In this document: positions 6,729 to 13,395 of the stretch, piece by piece
Layout of the letters: each line of letters starts with the position of its first letter
How positions within the stretch are numbered: position 1 is the first letter of the stretch
NCBI GenBank assembly: GCA_035507915.1
Contig: DATJNS010000341.1
Coordinates: forward strand, 1-14,617
Direction: 5' to 3'
DNA from: JACQAI01 sp035507915
GTDB taxonomy: Bacteria > Pseudomonadota > Alphaproteobacteria > Elsterales > Elsteraceae
DNA: 14,617 nucleotides
Made by a program: the position numbers and the translations under genes
Notes under the pieces: model-generated
Databases searched by the model: none
Told to the model about the DNA's origin: nothing
The model's input: the letters and a program-made list of their open reading frames with translations, nothing else

Positions 6729-7829
6729 ATGCCCTTGGATTCCGCCACCGCGCTGCCGCCGCCCGAGCCGGCGGCCGGCCTCGCCGCCTACCGGCGCGAG
6801 CGCGCCCGGCGGCTCGCCGGCGATGCGCGCTGCCGCGCCAACTACGCGCTCTACCAGCGTGCGGTCCGGCGCTCGGCGACCGTCGCCTACCTGCCGATCA
6901 AGCTCGACATCGAGAACGTCAGCCGTTGCAATTTCGCCTGCACGATGTGCCCGGTCAGCGAGTGGCCGAAGGGGCGCCGCGCGGCGGACATGCCGCTCGC
7001 CGCTTTCCAGCAGCTGATCGACGAGCAGTACGGCCTGGTCGAGATCAAGCTGCAGGGCATGGGCGAGCCGACGCTGCAGCGCGACGCGTTCTTCGCCATG
7101 ATCCGCTATGCCCGCGCCCAGCGCATCTGGGTGCGCACGACGACCAACGCGTCGCTGCTGCATCTCGCCGACAATGCCCGCAAGCTGGTCGACAGCGACG
7201 CCAACGAGATCCAGATCTCGATCGACGGCGCCGACAAGGCGACCTACGAGGCGATCCGGCGGCAATCGAACTTCGCGCGCGTGACGGCCAACTGCCGCCG
7301 CCTGAACGATCTGTGCGCCGCGCGCGGCGTCGTGCGCACCAAGATGTGGACGGTCGTGCAGCAGGCGAACCGGCACCAGCTGCCGGCGCTGGTCGATCTC
7401 GCGGCCGAGCTCGGCTTCCGCAACCTGGTGTTCTCGCTGAGCCTGTCGGATTTCGGGCAGCCGGCCTGGCGCGCGCGCAACGATGCGGTGGCGTCGGGCG
7501 ACTCCGTCACGCGCGCGGCGGCCGAGGCGCTCGTCGCGCGCGGTCGCGAGCGCGGCGTCAGGGTCGGCTTCTGGATGGTGCGCGAGAAATATCGCGTCGG
7601 TCCGTCGCCGCGCCTCTGCCCGTGGCCGTTCGAGCGGGCGTTCGTGTCGTCGGACCTGCGCGTCGTGCCGTGCTGCTTCATCGGCATTCCCGAGGTCAGC
7701 GAGCTCGGCAGCGCCGCGGACGGCTTCTCGCGCGTCTGGTTCGGCCCCGCGATGACGGCCTTCCGCCAGGCCCACCTGGACGGCCGGCCGCCGACGATCT
7801 GCCGAGGCTGCTACGAGACGGGCGTCTGA
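6729..7829 (+). CDS. Radical SAM enzyme with SPASM-like C-terminal cysteines
   Basis: A 366-residue radical SAM protein. C67, C71 and C74 in SRCNFACTMCPVSEWP form the CxxxCxxC motif binding the 4Fe-4S cluster that cleaves S-adenosylmethionine. QGMGEPTL (109-116) is the SAM-contacting GGEP-like strand, and ISIDGADKATYEAIR (164-178) is another usual core segment. At the C-terminus C297, C315, C316, C358 and C361 (LCPWPF, VVPCCF, CRGC) form a SPASM/twitch-like set for an auxiliary cluster. Relatives modify peptides, sugars or other small substrates; no precursor peptide or recognisable partner gene lies nearby, so the substrate is unknown. ATG 6729 is chosen because the frame upstream is made of the palindromic repeat and crosses the FNR-type box; AGGA at 6723-6726 is close for a ribosome binding site. 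It ends ten bases before the convergent phosphodiesterase gene. Confidence 0.88.
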   Translation: MPLDSATALPPPEPAAGLAAYRRERARRLAGDARCRANYALYQRAVRRSATVAYLPIKLDIENVSRCNFACTMCPVSEWPKGRRAADMPLAAFQQLIDEQYGLVEIKLQGMGEPTLQRDAFFAMIRYARAQRIWVRTTTNASLLHLADNARKLVDSDANEIQISIDGADKATYEAIRRQSNFARVTANCRRLNDLCAARGVVRTKMWTVVQQANRHQLPALVDLAAELGFRNLVFSLSLSDFGQPAWRARNDAVASGDSVTRAAAEALVARGRERGVRVGFWMVREKYRVGPSPRLCPWPFERAFVSSDLRVVPCCFIGIPEVSELGSAADGFSRVWFGPAMTAFRQAHLDGRPPTICRGCYETGV

Positions 7830-7846
7830 CCCCGCCCGGTCAGGCG
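7823..7846. terminator. Hairpin formed by two convergent stop regions
   Basis: CTGACC (7826-7831), a six-base loop and GGTCAG (7838-7843) form a perfect stem. It extends by a U-G wobble and two more pairs to about nine pairs (7823-7846). One arm holds the TGA of the radical SAM gene, the other the TGA of the phosphodiesterase gene on the opposite strand. The position suits a bidirectional terminator, but neither side has a T-tract, so its strength is uncertain. Confidence 0.4.
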
Positions 7847-9108
7847 AGCGGCAGCGGCGTGCCGTCCATGCCGTCGAGCGGCAGGCCGAGATGGCGCAGC
7901 ACCGTCGGCGCGATGTCGATCAGCGACGACGGCGCGTGACGCGCGCCGGGCGCGAAGCCCCCGCCCGACGCGAACAGGAACGGCCGCTGCTCGTTGGCGC
8001 CGAGGCCGCCGTGCTGGCTGCGGTACGCTTTCGGCTCCTGCGGATCGTGCACGACGGCGGCGAAGCCCGGTACGCCGTGCGCGTTGACGCGGTCGTCGCA
8101 GCTCAGCGTGACGGCGATGCGCAGCGTGCCGTCGGTCGGCAGGCCGACGCCCGCGAGCGCCGCGCCGACGAAGCTCTCGGCGACCCAGTCCTGGGTTTCG
8201 AGGAAGCGCGCGACGCGCCCGACCAGCTCGCCGGTCGGCTCGGCGAAATAGAGCAGCGCCGACGTACCCTGCGGCGCCACCACGACGTCGCCCGACTCGG
8301 GCGCGCGTTTCAGGCCGGCCGCGATCAGCAGCGCGTCGAGGTCGATCGTGCGGTCGACGGTCTCCATGCCGTGATCCGAGCCGATCATCAGGAGGGTTCG
8401 TTCGCCGTCGGGATCGAGCGCCGCCACGGTCTCGGCGACCTGGCGCACGCACGCATCGGCGCCCGCGATGGCGCGGCGGTGCACCGGCGAGCCCAACGGA
8501 TTCGAATGCCCGGAATAGTCGGGTTCGGACAGCCAGAGGATGGCGATCGCGGGCGCGCGGCGGCGCAGCACGTCGTCGCAGAACCGGTCGGTCAGCGCGC
8601 GATCGCCGGCGGTGCCTTTCTCGACCGCGACGTGATCGCCGGGCGCGAGCGGACGGCGGCCCGGCCCGAAGCTGCCGGCCGCGTTGTAGACCCAGCCGTG
8701 GCCGTCGGGATCGAGGAAGTAGGCGGCGCCCGGCGACACGTTGGAGATCGCGACCGCGGTGCGGCCGTGGCGCGCGACGCGCTCGGCCAGGGTGGCGGCG
8801 TGCAAGGTGCGCCCGGTCGCGGCAAGCAGGCGATCGCGGAAGTCCGGCTTGCCGACCGACAGGCAGACCAGCCCGTCGCCTTCGTCGATCGCCATCGTGT
8901 TGCCGAGCAATCCGTGGCGTGCCGGCCGGCAGCCGGTCGCGATCGACGCCGCGCTGGTGCGCGTGGTCGACGGGAACACCGAGCGATGGGCGCGGAAGTC
9001 GGCGACGCGCTCGGCCAGGTCGGCGAGGAAGGGCGCGTCGGCGCGCGTCACCAGGTCGCGCCGCAGGCTGTCGCAAATCACGATGACGGCGCGGCGCTCG
9101 CGGGTCAT
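7840..9108 (-). CDS. Alkaline phosphatase superfamily phosphodiesterase/nucleotide pyrophosphatase-like hydrolase
   Basis: A 422-residue hydrolase of the type I phosphodiesterase/nucleotide pyrophosphatase branch. The two-metal site is complete: D13 (VICDSLR), a Thr nucleophile at T49 or T51 (FPSTTRTSAASIATG, followed by the usual RPARHG), D197 and H201 (SEPDYSGH), D245-H246 (IGSDHGM) and H366 (SQHGGLGANEQRPF). Relatives cleave phosphodiesters, phosphomonoesters or phosphonates such as phosphonoacetate; which applies here cannot be told. No signal peptide is seen, so it is probably cytoplasmic. The start at 9108 is set by GGGAG six bases upstream; a longer frame to 9408 runs through the lipoprotein gene and is not used. 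It follows the lipoprotein gene by 13 bases and may belong to the transcript of the ABC transporter, suggesting action on an imported compound. Confidence 0.85.
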   Translation of the reverse strand: MTRERRAVIVICDSLRRDLVTRADAPFLADLAERVADFRAHRSVFPSTTRTSAASIATGCRPARHGLLGNTMAIDEGDGLVCLSVGKPDFRDRLLAATGRTLHAATLAERVARHGRTAVAISNVSPGAAYFLDPDGHGWVYNAAGSFGPGRRPLAPGDHVAVEKGTAGDRALTDRFCDDVLRRRAPAIAILWLSEPDYSGHSNPLGSPVHRRAIAGADACVRQVAETVAALDPDGERTLLMIGSDHGMETVDRTIDLDALLIAAGLKRAPESGDVVVAPQGTSALLYFAEPTGELVGRVARFLETQDWVAESFVGAALAGVGLPTDGTLRIAVTLSCDDRVNAHGVPGFAAVVHDPQEPKAYRSQHGGLGANEQRPFLFASGGGFAPGARHAPSSLIDIAPTVLRHLGLPLDGMDGTPLPLA

Positions 9109-9121
9109 CGGGCGCTCCCGG

Positions 9122-9319
9122 CTAGTAACCGCCGCCGCCGCCTGTCGAGGCCGGCACCTGCTGGGCCTTAGCGAGCCGATCGAGTTCCTTCGCCACGCAT
9201 TGGTCGTGCGCGGTGCCGGTCGTCCCGCTGCAGTTCTTCTCGGCGACGGCCTGGTTGTTGGCGCAGCCGGCGAGCAGCAGAGCCGCCGCGGCGGCGAGCA
9301 GGACGTAGCGGTACGGCAT
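9122..9319 (-). CDS. Small predicted lipoprotein
   Basis: A 65-residue protein with a clear lipoprotein signal: a short basic start (MPYRY), a hydrophobic stretch to residue 18 and the lipobox L16-A17-G18-C19, so C19 would be lipidated after signal peptidase II cleavage. The mature part is about 47 residues, with two further cysteines (C30, C41) that could pair, a short helix (VAKELDRLAKAQQ) and a flexible tail ending GGGGGY. A strong ribosome binding site (GGGAGGG just before the ATG) supports the start. It lies 48 bases after the second permease gene and 13 bases before the phosphodiesterase gene, with no terminator seen between. Small entericidin-like or hypothetical lipoproteins look similar; I cannot name a family or role. 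Confidence 0.75.
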   Translation of the reverse strand: MPYRYVLLAAAAALLLAGCANNQAVAEKNCSGTTGTAHDQCVAKELDRLAKAQQVPASTGGGGGY

Positions 9320-9367
9320 GGATCCCTCCCGAGGCGCAATCCAACGCTAAACGTCGGCCGCGCCCGA

Positions 9368-10153
9368 TTATTCCTGGCGGCCCGCTCGATCGGGTGCCGC
9401 GTCCTCATGCCAGCGCAGAACCCGCCGCCGCAGCCGTGCCATCATGGCATCGACCGCCACGCCGGTCAGCAACATCAAGACGATATAGACGAACACGGTC
9501 GGCGTCTCGAAGAAGCGCTGGGCGTACATCAGCGCGGCGCCGACCCCGCCGCCGCCCTCGACCATCTCCGCCGTGAAGGCGACGATCAGGGACACCGGCA
9601 CGGTCACGCGCAGGCCGGCGAGGATCGCGGGCAGGGCGCCGGGCAGAATCACCTGCCACAACAGATGGCGCGGCGAAGCACCCATCGAGCGCGCCGACCA
9701 CAAGAGCACCAGGCTCACGCCGCGCGCGCCGTCGTAGGCCGAGACGAGCATGGGAAATACGCAGGTGAAGGCGACCAGCAGCACCTTCGACAGATCGCCG
9801 ATGCCGAACCACAGGATGAAGATCGGCACGAAGGCGATCTTGGGCGCCGGAAACGCGATGGCGACCAACGGATCGAGCAGCCAGTGGAACCAGGCGACGC
9901 GTGCCATCGCGATGCCGAGCGCGATGCCGCAGGCCGCCGCCAGCGCGAGCCCGCCCAGCGCGCGCAGCACGCTGCGCAGCAGCGGCTCGATCACGTCGCC
10001 CGATTGGAGCAGCGGCCACAGCTGGGCGACCACGGTCGAGAACGCCGGCAGGAAGAGCGGGCGCGCGAGCCCGGCGCGCGCCGCCGCCTCCCAGACGACG
10101 ACGAGCAGGACCAGCGGGTAGGACGCCGCCCACAGTCGGCGCGCCGCGGTCAC
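9368..10153 (-). CDS. ABC transporter permease, second of two (SsuC/TauC-like)
   Basis: A 261-residue inner-membrane permease of the BPD/SsuC-TauC-NrtB type. A first membrane helix (about 10-24) is followed by a periplasmic segment, four or five more helices, and the cytoplasmic coupling motif around SARSMGASPRHLLWQVILPGALPAI, the EAA-like loop that docks on the ATPase. The start is GTG at 10153, whose last two bases lie in the TGA of the preceding permease gene (GTGA overlap), with GAGGG six bases upstream; this implies translational coupling. Its N-terminus lines up residue for residue with the other permease when that gene starts at 10926. The protein is clearly homologous to its neighbour but diverged, so the channel is probably a heterodimer. 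A longer frame to 10867 overlaps the first permease and is rejected. Confidence 0.9.
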   Translation of the reverse strand: MTAARRLWAASYPLVLLVVVWEAAARAGLARPLFLPAFSTVVAQLWPLLQSGDVIEPLLRSVLRALGGLALAAACGIALGIAMARVAWFHWLLDPLVAIAFPAPKIAFVPIFILWFGIGDLSKVLLVAFTCVFPMLVSAYDGARGVSLVLLWSARSMGASPRHLLWQVILPGALPAILAGLRVTVPVSLIVAFTAEMVEGGGGVGAALMYAQRFFETPTVFVYIVLMLLTGVAVDAMMARLRRRVLRWHEDAAPDRAGRQE

Positions 10154-10926
10154 GCGCGGCCCTCGTGCGCGGCCTGCTCGTGCCAGCGCAAGAGTCGGCG
10201 GATCAGCGCCACCAGGCCGCGGTCGGCCAGGTAGGCGACCGCGATCAGCGCGGCCAGCGCGGCGAACATGTAGGCGTAGGCGCCGTTCTCGCCGTACATG
10301 AACAGCAGCTTGCCGATGCCGTCGGTGGCCGCGATCATCTCGGCCGACACGGTCAGCACGAACGAGAAGCCGAGCGCGATGCGGATCCCGGTATAGATCG
10401 AGTACTGCGCGCCCGGCAGCAGCACACGGAAGAACACGCTCGTTCGCGTGGCGCCCATGGTCTCGGCGCTCCAGATCAACACCCGCGGCACCTCGCGCAC
10501 GCCGTGATAGGCGTGCACCAGGATCGGCAGCAGGCAGGCGAGGAAGACGGTCGTGATGTCGGTGGCGCTGCCGATGCCGAACCACAGCAGGAACAGCGGC
10601 ACCAACGCGGATTTCGGCAGCGAATAGGTCGTGGCGACCAGCGGACCGAAAAAACCGTCGACCCGGCGGAACATCGCCATCGCGATGCCGAGCGCGACGC
10701 CGACGACGGTCGCCAGCGCGAGCCCGGCGAAGCTGCGGAACGCCGAGATCACGAGGTTGCCGGCGATCTCGCCGCCCGATGCCAGGTCGACGAAGGCGGT
10801 CACGACCGACGACACGCTGGGCAGGAAGCTGCGATCGACCAGGCCGCTCGTGCTGACCCCCTGCCACAGCACGAGAAACAGCGCCACGGGCGCGAAGCGC
10901 AGCAGCGACGCGGCACGGGCGGTCAG
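10150..10926 (-). CDS. ABC transporter permease, first of two (SsuC/TauC-like), probable CTG start
   Basis: A permease of about 258 residues in the same family as its downstream neighbour. Membrane helices include FAPVALFLVLWQG near the N-terminus. The EAA-like loop is SAETMGATRTSVFFRVLLPGA, followed by a helix with VLTVSAEMI. The start is not a usual codon. CTG at 10926 overlaps the TGA of the ATPase gene as CTGA, stands nine bases after a perfect GGAGG (complement of 10936-10940), and gives an N-terminus that aligns without gaps to the other permease. In-frame alternatives are GTG 10983 (61-base overlap with the ATPase gene) and GTG 10887 (which would cut the first helix). The CTG start is an inference from ribosome binding site, overlap and alignment; the permease identity is firm. 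Confidence 0.88.
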   Translation of the reverse strand: MTARAASLLRFAPVALFLVLWQGVSTSGLVDRSFLPSVSSVVTAFVDLASGGEIAGNLVISAFRSFAGLALATVVGVALGIAMAMFRRVDGFFGPLVATTYSLPKSALVPLFLLWFGIGSATDITTVFLACLLPILVHAYHGVREVPRVLIWSAETMGATRTSVFFRVLLPGAQYSIYTGIRIALGFSFVLTVSAEMIAATDGIGKLLFMYGENGAYAYMFAALAALIAVAYLADRGLVALIRRLLRWHEQAAHEGRA

Positions 10927-11732
10927 TTGGGTGCGCCTCCGGCGGGCGCGGCCGCGACGACCTGCTGGCGGACCGCGAGCCACACCTGGTTGCGGATCGC
11001 GCCGAAGCGCTCCGACAGCATCACGGCCTCGCGCCCGACCGACCGATCGATGTCGACCGTGAACTCGCGCACGATGCGGCCCGGTCGCCCCGACATCACG
11101 CACACGCGCTGCGACAGATAGACGGCCTCGGTGACGTCGTGGGTCACCATGAGGACGGTCTTGCGCATGCCCTGCCAAATGCGCAGGAGCTCGTCCTGCA
11201 TGATCTCGCGGGTCTGCGCGTCGAGCGCGCCGAACGGCTCGTCGAGCAGCAATATCTCGGGGTCGTAGGCGAGCGTGCGCGCCAGCGCGACGCGCTGCTT
11301 CATGCCGCCCGACAATTCGCGCGGATAGCGGTTCTCGAACCCCGTGAGCCCGATCATGTCGATGTAGCGCTGGGCGAGCGCGTCGCGCTCGGCGCGCTTC
11401 ATCCCCTTGATGTCGAGCCCGTAGTTGATGTTGTCGCGCACGGTGAGCCAGGGGAACAGCGCGTATTCCTGGAACACGATCCCACGATCCGCGCCCGGGG
11501 CCGTCACCCGATCGCCATCGATCAGCGCCGCGCCGCTCGCCGGCAGGAAGCCGCCCAGCACGTAGAGCAGCGTGCTCTTGCCGCAGCCCGACGGACCGAC
11601 GATCGAGACGAACTCGCCGGGCGCCACCGAAAGGTCGACGTGATCGAGCGCGAGCACCTCGCCATGGCGCGAGGGATAGCTCTTCGTCAGGTCGCGCAGC
11701 TCGATCTTGGCGGTACCGCTCAGGCCTTGCAC
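10923..11732 (-). CDS. ABC transporter ATP-binding protein (SsuB/TauB/NrtD-like)
   Basis: A nucleotide-binding subunit of 269 residues from GTG 11732. Walker A GPSGCGKST lies at residues 46-54, the Q-loop glutamine near 88 (VFQEYALFPW), the signature LSGGMKQR at 140-147, Walker B ILLLDEP at 160-166, the D-loop GALD next to it, and the switch histidine in VTHDV near 198. It would power import through the two permeases. The sequence closely follows the nitrate/taurine/sulfonate importer branch. The start is uncertain: GTG 11732 overlaps the binding-protein gene by 13 bases, while a CTG at 11723 would overlap its TGA as CTGA, like the next junction; neither has a strong ribosome binding site, so coupling to upstream translation is likely. 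Long frames reaching 12158 run through the binding-protein gene and are rejected. Confidence 0.93.
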   Translation of the reverse strand: MQGLSGTAKIELRDLTKSYPSRHGEVLALDHVDLSVAPGEFVSIVGPSGCGKSTLLYVLGGFLPASGAALIDGDRVTAPGADRGIVFQEYALFPWLTVRDNINYGLDIKGMKRAERDALAQRYIDMIGLTGFENRYPRELSGGMKQRVALARTLAYDPEILLLDEPFGALDAQTREIMQDELLRIWQGMRKTVLMVTHDVTEAVYLSQRVCVMSGRPGRIVREFTVDIDRSVGREAVMLSERFGAIRNQVWLAVRQQVVAAAPAGGAPN

Positions 11733-12775
11733 GGGAACGGCAGCAGCGACGGGTCGAAGCTCTTGCTGACGTCGACCGTCTGCGGGATGAAACCCTCGCG
11801 CTGCATCGCGTCGATCGGGACCTGGACCAGCTGGGGCGCGACGCAGCCGTTGAGGTCGCGGTAGTAGTCGCGCTCGGTCAAGGCATAGGACTCGAGAATG
11901 TCCTTCGGCGTCTTGGTGAAATCGGCGATCAGCTCGATCGCTTTCGCGCGGTTGGCCTTGTCGTAGTACCAGTGGAGGGCGCGCACGTAGTCGTCGAGAA
12001 ACGCGCGCACGGCGTCGCGGTGGGCGGCCAGGAAATCGTTGGTCACGACCTGGAACAGCACGCAATGCGCGCCGAACGCATCGCGCCCGGCGAACAGCTC
12101 GCGCAGATCGCCCTTGGCCACCTCGGGCGGCGCGAAGGGGATGATCATGACGCCGCAATCGACCCGGCGTTCGCGGATCGCCGAGGCGATGTTGGGAAAC
12201 GCGATCTCGACGATCTCGACGTCGCGGCGGGGGTCGAGGCCGTGCTTCTTCAGCACGACGCGCAAGGTGAGGTCGACCGCCGCGCCGAACGCGTTGATGG
12301 CGATCTTCTTGCCTTTGAGGTCTTCGACCTTCTGGATCGGCGAGTCCTTCAGCACGTAGTAGCTGTTCGACGCGTAGCCCGGGCGGCCGTCCTGGTAGTC
12401 GTCGGTCAGGATCGTGAGCCCGTTGGGCACCGCACCCTTCAGCATCGTGGTGGCGAAGGTCGAGAACGCCAGGATCGCCATGTCGGTCCGGCCGGCCGCG
12501 AGCAGGGTGGCGCCCTCGGGCGTGCCGCGCGTGAACGTCATGTCGACCGTGTATTCCTTGCCGTAGTGCTGCAGGACGTTCTTCTCCAGATAGTCGAGGA
12601 AGACGATGGTCTGCATCTCGTTCGTGCCGATGCCGCCGCCGGTGGCGTAGCGGATGGTGACCGGCGCGGCGGCGGCCCGCCGGCCCAGCATGGCCGTGCC
12701 GGCAAGCGCACCGAGGCCGCCCAGCACCGTGCGCCGCCGCAAGGGCCGCGACGCACCCGAAAGTCGTCTGGTCAT
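11720..12775 (-). CDS. ABC transporter substrate-binding protein, NMT1/THI5-like, Tat-exported
   Basis: A 351-residue periplasmic binding protein, first gene of the transporter operon. The N-terminus has a twin-arginine signal (RRRTVLGG at 13-20, then a hydrophobic run and RRAAAA before the mature PVTIRYATGGG). Tat export suggests folding in the cytoplasm before export. The mature part looks like the NMT1/THI5/SsuA/TauA fold: an early strand (ITIRYATGGGIGTNEMQ type), a central KIAINAFGAAVDLTLR region as in SsuA-like proteins, and a helical C-terminus. Family members bind sulfonates, nitrate, pyrimidine precursors, aromatic acids and more, so the ligand is open. ATG 12775 is supported by GGGGGAGG seven bases upstream. 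The gene diverges from a Rid-family gene across 171 bases that include a 15-bp repeat array, which may carry control sites for both directions. Confidence 0.88.
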   Translation of the reverse strand: MTRRLSGASRPLRRRTVLGGLGALAGTAMLGRRAAAAPVTIRYATGGGIGTNEMQTIVFLDYLEKNVLQHYGKEYTVDMTFTRGTPEGATLLAAGRTDMAILAFSTFATTMLKGAVPNGLTILTDDYQDGRPGYASNSYYVLKDSPIQKVEDLKGKKIAINAFGAAVDLTLRVVLKKHGLDPRRDVEIVEIAFPNIASAIRERRVDCGVMIIPFAPPEVAKGDLRELFAGRDAFGAHCVLFQVVTNDFLAAHRDAVRAFLDDYVRALHWYYDKANRAKAIELIADFTKTPKDILESYALTERDYYRDLNGCVAPQLVQVPIDAMQREGFIPQTVDVSKSFDPSLLPFPCKA

Positions 12776-12884
12776 TGGCAGGCCTCCCCCGTGCGAGCGC
12801 CGATTCACGATTTCAATGGGTATGGGTGCATGCAATGCTCGTACCCGTTTCCCGGTCGTCTCGGTTTTTCTTCGGCCTCCACTT

Positions 12885-12944
12885 TGCAGGGGGTCGGGTT
12901 GGCAAGGGTCGGGTCGGCAAGGGCAGGGTTTGCAAGGGTCGGGG
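12885..12944 (+). repeat. Four tandem 15-bp repeats in the divergent promoter region
   Basis: Four direct copies of a 15-bp unit lie at 12885-12899, 12900-12914, 12915-12929 and 12930-12944. The second reads TGGCAAGGGTCGGGT and the others differ at one to three positions. The array ends two bases before the ATG of the first Rid gene. The AAGGG of the last copy (12934-12938) sits eight bases from that ATG and probably serves as its ribosome binding site. Because 15 is a multiple of three and the frame is open, the copies would read as LARVG, SARAG and FARVG if translation began upstream, for example at TTG 12899. They may be regulator half-sites, spacing elements or simple slippage products. 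Confidence 0.75.
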
Positions 12945-12946
12945 CC

Positions 12947-13360
12947 ATGGCGCGTCGAGCAATCACGAGACTGCAACCCGAGGGCCTGGTGGTGCGCCGG
13001 GTCGGCGGACACGTGCTCTATTCTCACGTCGTGGTTTCCGAGCCGGGGCGGCTCGTGATGTGCTCGGGCCAATTGTCGCGCGACCGCGACGGCAACATCG
13101 TCGGCAAGGGCGACATGCGCGCCCAGATCCGTCAGGTCTGCGAGAACGTGAAGCTCGCGCTCGCGGCCGGCGGCGCCAGCATGGACGATATGATCAAGAG
13201 CAATACCTACGTGACCGACATCGAGGAATACTTCAAGCACATGGACGTCCGCATGGCGTATTTCGGCGCGCTGCCGACCAGCACGACCGTCGAGGTCCGG
13301 CGGCTGGCGCATCCCGACCTGATGGTCGAGATCGAGGCGATCGCGCGCCTGCCCGACTGA
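12947..13360 (+). CDS. Rid-family (YjgF/YER057c/UK114) protein lacking the canonical arginine
   Basis: A 137-residue protein of the Rid family, whose archetype RidA hydrolyses reactive enamines and imines released by pyridoxal-phosphate enzymes; members form trimers. Family features visible are VMCSGQLSRDRDGNIVGKGD (about 38-56), the helix QIRQVCENVKLALAAGGASMDDMIKSNTYVTDIEEY and the closing VEVRRLAHPDLMVEIEAIARL. The residue equivalent to the active-site arginine (R105 in enteric RidA, within P-A-R-x-x-V) is serine 112 here (P110-T-S-T-T-V). Rid subgroups without this arginine (Rid4-7) generally lack imine deaminase activity, so a different function is likely. The ATG is chosen with AAGGG eight bases upstream; the longer open frame passes through the repeat array and the divergent binding-protein gene. 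The second Rid gene follows after 35 bases, probably in the same operon. Confidence 0.88.
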   Translation: MARRAITRLQPEGLVVRRVGGHVLYSHVVVSEPGRLVMCSGQLSRDRDGNIVGKGDMRAQIRQVCENVKLALAAGGASMDDMIKSNTYVTDIEEYFKHMDVRMAYFGALPTSTTVEVRRLAHPDLMVEIEAIARLPD

Positions 13361-13395
13361 CCGCCTTTCCCCGCGCGCCGACGACGAGGCCGATC

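Noticed and set aside
7891..9171. A 426-codon plus-strand frame opposite the phosphodiesterase gene
   Set aside because: The minus strand has all the metal-binding motifs of a phosphodiesterase. The plus frame is an Arg/Ala/Gly/Asp-rich shadow.
9109..9408. A 100-codon N-terminal extension of the phosphodiesterase
   Set aside because: It overlaps the lipoprotein gene in another frame, while the start at 9108 has a good ribosome binding site and begins directly with the family's first strand.
12820..12848. Imperfect palindrome around TGCATGCA in the divergent region, as a regulator site
   Set aside because: Only the outer GGGTA/TACCC pairs match well and the interior is poorly symmetric; not strong enough to report as an operator.
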